A stretch of 5,495 nt of DNA from an uncultured Treponema sp. GTDB taxonomy: Bacteria; Spirochaetota; Spirochaetia; Treponematales; Treponemataceae. Within the stretch, counting starts at the first letter, position 1. Each line of letters starts with the position of its first letter. The stretch lies in the NCBI GenBank assembly GCA_947165795.1, contig CAMVBP010000134.1:1-5495 (forward strand), written 5' to 3'. Below are positions 1 through 4,497 of this stretch, piece by piece. The position numbers and the translations under genes were made by a program. The notes under the pieces were generated by a model. That model did no database searches. It was not told the DNA's origin and saw nothing but the letters and a program-made list of their open reading frames with translations.

Positions 1-54
1 GCGGTCTTGTCCGCTATCCCACCCTGCGGGGGAATTCCCCCGCAACGCCCCCGC
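1..54. repeat. GC-rich hairpin-forming intergenic element, possibly truncated by the window edge
   Basis: This stretch is about 72% G+C, in sharp contrast with the AT-rich genes around it. It contains a small inverted repeat (GCGG at 1-4 with CCGC at 11-14) and a perfect 20-base palindrome at 25-44. A further copy of CCCCCGC lies at 48-54. It shares the words CCGCTATC (11-18) and CCCTGCGGG (22-30), in inverted form, with the element at 899-958. The composition and the shared words suggest a dispersed, REP-like intergenic repeat. Its family and full extent cannot be judged here because it touches the window edge. Confidence 0.55.
25..54. terminator. Strong GC hairpin after the CPBP protease gene, possible terminator
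   Basis: GCGGGGG at 26-32 can pair with CCCCCGC at 37-43, forming part of a perfect palindrome centred on GAATTC. It can instead pair with the second CCCCCGC at 48-54. The hairpin lies 9 bases beyond the stop codon of the minus-strand protease gene, so it could end or stabilise that transcript. On the minus strand no T-run follows. On the plus strand the second pairing is followed by TTTATAATT, which fits better with termination of a plus-strand transcript entering from the left. The role is inferred from position and pairing only. Confidence 0.35.
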
Positions 55-63
55 TTTATAATT

Positions 64-879
64 CTATTCAAGTATATGCCCGATATGACGCTTTTCAAAG
101 AACATATCACGGTTTGTAAGCACGATGATTGTTGCAGCAACGACTACAACTAAGGTTTCTACGCATTTTGTAGTCTGAGTCATTGCAATTTTTTCCTGCA
201 TAAAGTTTATGAACAGATGGAAGATTATACTCGAAAGCATGCTTCGTCCGTTTTTAACATAAACCCAGGTTGTAATAAATCCCATCGGCACTACAGAAAT
301 TAAGAAATTCAGCATATAAAGAATATTCATTTCCCGAATTTCATAGTGATAAGTTCCTGGGATCCAGAACAAAGGAATATGCCAGCAAGCCCAGACAAAA
401 CCAAAGATAATAGATTCCTTAAACCAGGAATGATACTGCGCAATTGCATCTTCACCATATCCGCGCCAGCCTACTTCTTCAAGAACTGCAGCAAGAAAAA
501 TTGTTGCAAAGGCAGACATTATTCCAACACCGGTAAAAGAAAAATCTTTAGTAAAAGAAAACTGTTCCAGCGATTCTCCAAATACTGTAGAAAGCAGAAT
601 TGAACATGCAACAATCGCAGAAAAGATAAGAACCGCAGCTAAAATATAAAGCGGCTTAAGCTTCCAGAAATTAAAAATCTTTCTTCTGAAATCTTTTTTT
701 AATGCATCACTTTTAGAAGTAAAAACTGTAATTACAGCTACAGTTGCAGGACAAATTCCACCAAGCACCATTCCAAGCGCATTTGTCAGTCCATCATTAA
801 ATAAAATAGCAAACATCCAGAAAAACCAGGTTGTCGCAAAAACAGTAATATAAAATCGTCTTGGTTTATATGTGTACAT
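64..879 (-). CDS. CPBP-family intramembrane metalloprotease (CAAX/Abi type)
   Basis: This 271-residue, strongly hydrophobic protein carries the full CPBP (PF02517-type) signature. It has a Glu-Glu pair at 134-135 with Arg139 (EEVGWR), His167 in FVWACWHIP, and His221 with Asn225 in HLFIN. These residues form the metal and catalytic site inside the membrane in this family. Hydrophobic helices lie near residues 10-27, 35-54, 77-99, 117-133, 155-173, 187-207, 214-228 and 240-255. Family members cleave prenylated proteins or peptides, or give self-immunity to bacteriocins; the substrate here is unknown. The ATG is preceded by AAGGAG (886-891) at 6 bases, which supports this start. The gene lies 80 bases downstream of an XRE-type regulator on the same strand, so co-transcription and control by that regulator are plausible. 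The family call is firm; the biological role is not. Confidence 0.9.
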   Translation of the reverse strand: MYTYKPRRFYITVFATTWFFWMFAILFNDGLTNALGMVLGGICPATVAVITVFTSKSDALKKDFRRKIFNFWKLKPLYILAAVLIFSAIVACSILLSTVFGESLEQFSFTKDFSFTGVGIMSAFATIFLAAVLEEVGWRGYGEDAIAQYHSWFKESIIFGFVWACWHIPLFWIPGTYHYEIREMNILYMLNFLISVVPMGFITTWVYVKNGRSMLSSIIFHLFINFMQEKIAMTQTTKCVETLVVVVAATIIVLTNRDMFFEKRHIGHILE

Positions 880-898
880 AATATTCTCCTTAATCTCC

Positions 899-958
899 GC
901 GATAGCGGCGCTGCAGGGATGCAGCGAATCGCAGGTTTTCCCGCAGGGAAAAGCTGCA
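899..958. repeat. Twin-hairpin GC-rich element between regulator and protease
   Basis: Two hairpins stand in tandem. The first has an inner stem GCTGCA (910-915) / TGCAGC (920-925) with loop GGGA, and an outer stem GCGAT (899-903) / ATCGC (928-932). The second is a perfect 7-bp stem, TTTTCCC (936-942) / GGGAAAA (946-952), with a 3-base loop. The region is about 62% G+C and fills almost the entire gap between the stop of the regulator and the ribosome binding site of the protease. It shares GATAGCGG (901-908) and CCCGCAGGG (940-948) with the element at 1-54. It may be a dispersed intergenic repeat that tunes or partly terminates read-through, or it may protect mRNA ends. No T-run follows on either strand, so it is not a classical terminator. 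Confidence 0.6.
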
Positions 959-959
959 A

Positions 960-1841
960 TTATAAAATTTGAGTTTCTGATTTCCAGCCGTTCAGTTCAA
1001 CAATTAAATCAACAGGCTCGGAAGGATCTTCCGTTACGCGCTTTCCAACGAGAATTTTTCCACCATTGTCAATAAAACGCGTAAAGCGTCCTGTATTTTT
1101 AAGATAATAATTCTGACCTTCTGCAAACCGAACTTTGGAAATTGCATGAAAATGATTCAAATCAATTTTGCCCTTTGCACCGTTCACTTCAACATTAATA
1201 TTAGAATTCGTATTGAGCTCAAGATGTCCGTTTGCATTTGTAATAAACGCATTTTTTGCCTTACCGTCAAATTCAATTGCATCAAAAGTTATGTCGCGGA
1301 TTTTTAAGTTTTCAAGTTCAGAATTCAATTCTACATCTGCAACAAATTTTTCCGGAATGCGCACAAGAATAAAAAGATTTTCTTCTGCTGAAATATCAGA
1401 TAAATCTGCAGAATGCTTTACAACAACATCCATGCGTCTTTTGTCTTCTACAATTTTTACTTTTACCTGCTGAGCCAGATAACTCAGTTTGTTAGATGCG
1501 GCTATCACCTGGATTTTTTCATCCTTTGTTTTTTCAATAATAACCTCGTGAGCAACTCCAACTTTTAAATCAATTTTTTTCGGGCTGTCCAGGTCGTATT
1601 CGGTGCGGCTCTCATAAAGAAATTCATGCTTGGAAATAAGGCTCTTCTCTTCGCTCAAAAGAGAATCAAGCGATTCATTAAAAAGCGCAGAAATTGAAAG
1701 AAGGTTTTCAATATCTGGAATTCCGTTTCCGCTTTCCCATTTTGTAATTGCCTGACGGCTTACATAAATCTTTTCGGCAAGCTGTTCCTGCGAAATTCCT
1801 TTCTGCTTTCTAAGCTCTTTAAGTTTCTCTGCAAAATTCAT
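960..1841 (-). CDS. XRE-family transcriptional regulator with DUF4097-like beta-rich C-terminal domain
   Basis: This 293-residue protein starts with a typical HTH_3/Cro-C1 domain (about residues 6-60). The helix-turn-helix covers ISQEQLAEKIYVSRQAITKW (16-35), followed by ESGNGIPDIENL, which is characteristic of XRE regulators. After a linker (about 65-88) comes a long region (about 90-290) of short alternating beta-strands rich in Asn, Val and Ile, such as LELNTNSNINVEVNGAKGKIDL (207-228). This resembles the DUF4097 putative-adhesin beta-solenoid often fused to XRE domains. There is no membrane segment or signal peptide, so it should act in the cytoplasm as a DNA-binding sensor; the ligand is unknown. 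The ATG has AAGAGAGG (1849-1856) 7 bases upstream. The CPBP protease follows on the same strand and is a likely target, and the palindrome at 1954-1971 is a candidate autoregulatory operator. The regulator call is firm; the C-terminal family is moderately supported. Confidence 0.88.
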   Translation of the reverse strand: MNFAEKLKELRKQKGISQEQLAEKIYVSRQAITKWESGNGIPDIENLLSISALFNESLDSLLSEEKSLISKHEFLYESRTEYDLDSPKKIDLKVGVAHEVIIEKTKDEKIQVIAASNKLSYLAQQVKVKIVEDKRRMDVVVKHSADLSDISAEENLFILVRIPEKFVADVELNSELENLKIRDITFDAIEFDGKAKNAFITNANGHLELNTNSNINVEVNGAKGKIDLNHFHAISKVRFAEGQNYYLKNTGRFTRFIDNGGKILVGKRVTEDPSEPVDLIVELNGWKSETQIL

Positions 1842-1953
1842 AAAAATACCTCTCTTATGATTAATTTACCGCGCGAACATTTTATCATCCGTCAAAAATC
1901 AGTTCCTTTCGTACACAACTTTCCGACGCATAACATTCCGTTCCGCACGGCTT

Positions 1954-1971
1954 TTATGATTTGAATCATAA
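1954..1971. promoter_or_regulatory. Palindromic candidate operator upstream of the XRE regulator
   Basis: TTATGATT and AATCATAA form an 8-bp inverted repeat with a 2-base spacer. Such short, closely spaced symmetric sites suit a dimeric XRE-type repressor. It lies about 110 bases upstream of the regulator's ATG and about 130 bases upstream of the divergent gene. On the minus strand it contains TATGAT, a 5-of-6 match to a -10 box, so binding could block the regulator's own promoter; the matching -35 position is poor. Autoregulation is inferred from position and symmetry. Confidence 0.4.
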
Positions 1972-2024
1972 GGCACCACTAACCATTTTAACAGAAATTG
2001 CAGTTTACAAAAGCAAATTTTTCC

Positions 2025-2039
2025 GCTACTTATCGTAGC
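2025..2039. repeat. Small hairpin, GCTAC / GTAGC
   Basis: GCTAC (2025-2029) and GTAGC (2035-2039) are perfect inverted repeats around a 5-base loop, followed on the plus strand by ATTTTAAAAAT. It could be a second operator-like site or a weak hairpin. There is no known plus-strand transcript for it to terminate. The stem is short and may be chance. Confidence 0.25.
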
Positions 2040-2069
2040 ATTTTAAAAATACAAAAAAATAATAATTTA

Positions 2070-2097
2070 TTCGCAATTTTCTAATAATCATTATAAA
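2070..2097 (+). promoter_or_regulatory. Possible sigma-70-type promoter of the barrel-protein pair
   Basis: TTCGCA (2070-2075, 4 of 6 to the -35 consensus) is followed after 16 bases by TATAAA (2092-2097). If used, transcription would start near 2103-2106. That is downstream of the ATG at 2100 and just upstream of the in-frame ATG at 2115, so it would favour the later start and an almost leaderless mRNA. The region is so AT-rich that chance matches are common. Confidence 0.3.
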
Positions 2098-2099
2098 AT

Positions 2100-2684
2100 A
2101 TGTTTAGAACATTAATGAAAAATAAAAAATTAATAATTATATTTTTAAGTTCCCTTATTGCATTTTCTGCTTTTGCTAAAGACAGCGAAAGTAATAATTC
2201 GATATTCGAAGAATTATTCGAACCACGTCCCGGTTTATTAATAAATGCCTCAATGACAAAACCATTAGTTGGAAAAGCTTCAGACGAACTTTCATACGGA
2301 ATGGGCCTTTCTCTTGAATTTGTTCAAGCCTATTTTTCTGCAAGAATCGGACTGGACTTACATACTTACAGCTGGGACATAATAGATAAGACATATTATT
2401 TTCCTGCAGAATTTGGAATTAACTTGAATCTGCCGGTAAATTTCGGTTACTGGGTTACTCTCGAATCCTACATTGGAGCAGCAGGAAATATCTGCTTATG
2501 GAATAATGCCCCGACTTATGGATTCTCCTGGAATGGCGGCGTACATATACTTGTAGGCTATTATGGAATTAATGTTTTTTACAAGCATGAATATTTTTAT
2601 CCGATTCGGAAAAAAGATTCCTCAATAAATTTTGGTTCTTTAGGAATAGGCTTTTCAGTCTTTTTAGATCAACGAGGATTCTGA
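2100..2684 (+). CDS. Exported small outer-membrane beta-barrel-like protein, family unknown
   Basis: I do not recognise this 194-residue protein. It has a clear signal peptide: basic start (KNKK at 7-10), hydrophobic core (11-25) and a likely cleavage after AFA at 26. After an acidic linker (27-42), the rest is a series of short strands alternating polar and hydrophobic/aromatic residues (44-52, 64-74, 77-90, 99-110, 114-127, 139-150, 152-166, 176-189). It ends in Phe194, a common end of outer-membrane barrels recognised by BAM. About eight strands would make a small barrel. No Shine-Dalgarno precedes the ATG at 2100 or the in-frame ATG at 2115 (residue 6); the latter gives the more typical signal peptide (MKNKKLIIIF). 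The next gene starts 3 bases after the stop, so the two probably form an operon. Export is well supported; barrel topology is inference. Confidence 0.75.
   Translation: MFRTLMKNKKLIIIFLSSLIAFSAFAKDSESNNSIFEELFEPRPGLLINASMTKPLVGKASDELSYGMGLSLEFVQAYFSARIGLDLHTYSWDIIDKTYYFPAEFGINLNLPVNFGYWVTLESYIGAAGNICLWNNAPTYGFSWNGGVHILVGYYGINVFYKHEYFYPIRKKDSSINFGSLGIGFSVFLDQRGF
2674..2678 (+). promoter_or_regulatory. Ribosome binding site GAGGA for the second barrel-pair gene
   Basis: GAGGA lies inside the last codons of the upstream gene and 9 bases before the ATG at 2688. It selects this start rather than the out-of-frame ATG at 2684, which overlaps the upstream stop codon. This arrangement supports coupled expression of the pair. 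Confidence 0.6.
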
Positions 2685-2687
2685 TGT

Positions 2688-3818
2688 ATGAAAAAAAAGA
2701 TTAAACAATTATTTTTCATTTTTATAATTTCTCTTTTTTTATATCCGGTTTCTGCACAATCAGATTCACTATCGCCAGAAAACTCGTCTACAAATAATTC
2801 TGAAAATTCATCACAAGAATCAAAAGATTCCATTGAAAAAGAAATTTCACAAGTTACAAAAGAATTCTGCAGGAAAAATAAAAAAGCAACACAAATCCAG
2901 AATTTTATTTCTGAAGAATTTGTAAACCGAATTACAATAGAGCAATACAATAATATTATTAAAATGTTTTCCATACGCTGCGATGCTATTACTGAAGGAA
3001 GTTCACTTGCAGAAAAAAAATTCATTCTTGCATATTGGATTAAAGAAAAATATTTCAATCTGAAAGAGGCTTATATTTCATACTTTGATTTTTATAATTC
3101 AATTAAAAAAATAAATGAGAACTCTTATGAAGCAAATGTGGAACAATATGTTACGGGAGACGCTTTATATTTCCCTATATCAGCACCAGAGAATCATATT
3201 TTAATAATCTGGATAAAAGAAGGAGATGAGTGGAGAATTAATGATTTAAAATATGATTTCGAGTCTCCATTATTCAGAAATGAATACCGCTATAATATGA
3301 ATAAAAATCATAAATCGAAAATTTCAGTCGATGCAAGATTCAACAAAAATATTGATGCAGATATAACTATTCCAATAGTCGAAGGTAATCTGAAGAATTT
3401 TAGTGATTATTATGCCGGAGGAATATTAAGATGGAACGTAGGAAATAATCAGAATAAAATTTTTAAAACCTACAACGGATTCAGCTGGCAATTAACAGAC
3501 ACAGACAACTACTTTTTTATTGATCTTGGAGCTGGCTTGAAATTTAATATTTTCTTTGGAGATTATTTTTCTGTTACCCCGGAAATTACTGCGTTGGGAA
3601 AAATCAATATGGTATTCAGTTATCTTGTATTTGGATTTGACACAGAAGGTGGTTCTACATTTCATTTTTATTCAACAAGCGGAAGAGAAATGTTTTATTT
3701 GCGCTCATTCTACCAGCACACATTTTTATTTAAGTTCGATTCCAGTTCAGAAGATAAAGGCTTAAATAATTTTAATTTAGGAAAAATTTGTTTCGGTATT
3801 GGAATTCCAATTTATTAA
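2688..3818 (+). CDS. Exported three-part protein: Ser/Asn linker, mixed alpha/beta domain, barrel-like C-terminus
   Basis: I do not recognise this 376-residue protein. Its parts are clear. A signal peptide (KKKIK start, hydrophobic 8-19, likely cleavage after VSA at 23) is followed by a Ser/Asn/Glu-rich low-complexity linker (about 24-50). Then comes a mixed domain (about 51-195) with an amphipathic helical part and strands ending in EGDEWRINDLKYD (178-190), loosely like NTF2-type domains. Cys61 and Cys98 could pair in the periplasm. The C-terminal part (about 209-376) alternates polar and hydrophobic residues in strand-sized blocks (276-289, 293-302, 305-317, 323-329, 336-349, 364-376) and ends in Tyr376, as outer-membrane barrels do. 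The start has GAGGA at 9 bases. The open frame begins with an A8 run (2691-2698), a possible slippage spot. It follows the small barrel protein by 3 bases, suggesting joint function in the envelope. Export is confident; the domain readings are inference. Confidence 0.75.
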   Translation: MKKKIKQLFFIFIISLFLYPVSAQSDSLSPENSSTNNSENSSQESKDSIEKEISQVTKEFCRKNKKATQIQNFISEEFVNRITIEQYNNIIKMFSIRCDAITEGSSLAEKKFILAYWIKEKYFNLKEAYISYFDFYNSIKKINENSYEANVEQYVTGDALYFPISAPENHILIIWIKEGDEWRINDLKYDFESPLFRNEYRYNMNKNHKSKISVDARFNKNIDADITIPIVEGNLKNFSDYYAGGILRWNVGNNQNKIFKTYNGFSWQLTDTDNYFFIDLGAGLKFNIFFGDYFSVTPEITALGKINMVFSYLVFGFDTEGGSTFHFYSTSGREMFYLRSFYQHTFLFKFDSSSEDKGLNNFNLGKICFGIGIPIY

Positions 3819-3840
3819 TTATTTGCAAAAGACCGCAGTT

Positions 3841-3875
3841 TTGATGATGCTTTAATTTATATATTTATATATAAT
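3841..3875 (+). promoter_or_regulatory. Possible promoter for the six-helix membrane protein gene
   Basis: A perfect TATAAT stands at 3870-3875 in a run of TA-rich sequence. TTGATG (3841-3846) is the best -35-like word, but it is 23 bases away from it; with TTTATA (3864-3869) the spacing is 17. Either -10 would start transcription shortly before the AGGAG at 3891. I see no terminator between the preceding gene and this one, so read-through is also possible. Confidence 0.4.
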
Positions 3876-3890
3876 TTTAGCGTAAGCAAA

Positions 3891-3930
3891 AGGAGCTGTC
3901 TTGCATTTCCATGCGCGTTTTAATTGGAGG
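3891..3930 (+). promoter_or_regulatory. Two competing ribosome binding sites, for TTG 3901 and ATG 3934
   Basis: AGGAG (3891-3895) lies 5 bases before an in-frame TTG at 3901. GGAGG (3926-3930) lies only 3 bases before the ATG at 3934. The first has ideal spacing with a weak start codon; the second has a strong core and the strong codon but tight spacing. The 11 extra residues (HFHARFNWRN) are polar and add nothing obvious, so the ATG is preferred. GCAT/ATGC (3903-3906, 3911-3914) could also form a tiny hairpin in between. Confidence 0.5.
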
Positions 3931-3933
3931 AAT

Positions 3934-4497
3934 ATGAAAAATCTTATTAAATTATTAACCGGTGTTTTAATGATTGCTACGGCATTAATCGGCTACATTC
4001 CCGAGCCGGAGCTTTTTGTGGAATTTTCCTGCATTTCGAATTTAGTCGGCGGCTTACTTTTAGTCATTGATGGAATTTTGAATCTGAAAGGAAAACATGT
4101 GCCTAATGTACTTTATTTAAATGTTTGTGCCGGCATTCTGCTTGTATTTTTAGTAAGCATGCTGAGTTTAACCGGCGCATACAATATAAATTTTAAAGGT
4201 GCGTTTTTCTTTCTTCATGCTGTTAATCCAATTATTTTTATTTTATGTTACATATTTTTATGCAACGATAAAATTCAAAATATCTGGAAGAGGCTTGCAG
4301 TTACTCCGGTATTACTTTTAGCCTATCTGCTTTTTGATTATATACTTGGAAACTGCCGCGGCTACTTTGTATACGGATTCTGCACACCTGAACAATTATC
4401 AATTGGGATTGCGGCAATAGTCGGCGTTGTAAGTTATCTGATTATGTGCCTGTTCGGATTCTGCATTCTTTCGCTCAACAGATTAGTACATAAATAA
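3934..4497 (+). CDS. Six-helix membrane protein, Pr6Pr / FAR-17a/AIG1-like
   Basis: This protein is 187 residues from the ATG, or 198 from the alternative TTG at 3901. Six hydrophobic helices (about 3-22, 32-50, 58-80, 90-109, 122-139, 156-180) fill nearly the entire chain. The pattern FSCISNLVGG in helix 2, LHAVNPIIFILCYIF in helix 4 and AYLLFDYILG...YFVYGF after helix 5 matches what I recall of bacterial Pr6Pr-type proteins (PF04750-like). Eukaryotic AIG1/ADTRP relatives hydrolyse fatty-acid esters of hydroxy fatty acids using a membrane Thr and His. His95 here could correspond to that His, and Ser32 sits where a Thr would be expected; this is a tentative reading. It would act in the inner membrane. 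It has its own promoter-like region and converges end to end on the next gene, so it looks monocistronic. The membrane topology is firm and the family is moderately sure. Confidence 0.7.
   Translation: MKNLIKLLTGVLMIATALIGYIPEPELFVEFSCISNLVGGLLLVIDGILNLKGKHVPNVLYLNVCAGILLVFLVSMLSLTGAYNINFKGAFFFLHAVNPIIFILCYIFLCNDKIQNIWKRLAVTPVLLLAYLLFDYILGNCRGYFVYGFCTPEQLSIGIAAIVGVVSYLIMCLFGFCILSLNRLVHK

Larger units (their letters stand above)
1842..2099. other. Divergent intergenic control region
   Basis: These 258 bases separate the divergent regulator gene (minus) and the barrel-protein pair (plus), so both must be started here. I see an 18-base palindrome (1954-1971), a small hairpin (2025-2039), three TTCCG words (1921-1925, 1936-1940, 1941-1945) and a very AT-rich stretch (2041-2099). 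I find no credible open reading frame or RNA gene. A -35-like TTTACA at 2004-2009 has no good -10 at the right distance. No clear minus-strand promoter for the regulator is visible, apart from a TATGAT on the minus strand inside the palindrome. Confidence 0.6.

Noticed and set aside
346..603. Plus-strand open frame within the protease gene
   Set aside because: It lies wholly antisense to a gene with complete CPBP motifs, and its Lys/Cys-rich product has no domain or ribosome binding site.
872..1075. Plus-strand open frame across the twin-hairpin element
   Set aside because: It overlaps the regulator's 3' end and runs through the repeat; no Shine-Dalgarno and an implausible product.
1168..1473. 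Plus-strand open frame, Ser/Phe-rich
   Set aside because: It is the antisense shadow of the regulator's beta-rich domain.
1899..1945. Three TTCCG words as a regulator-binding array
   Set aside because: Spacing is irregular (15 and 5 bases) and the words are short; chance occurrence is likely.
2669..3058. Minus-strand open frame antisense to the second barrel-pair gene
   Set aside because: It covers the signal peptide and linker of a well-supported exported protein and has no features of its own.
3819..3850. Terminator after the barrel-pair operon
   Set aside because: AAAAGACCGCAGTTTT pairs only partly and is not followed by a T-run, so I do not call a terminator.
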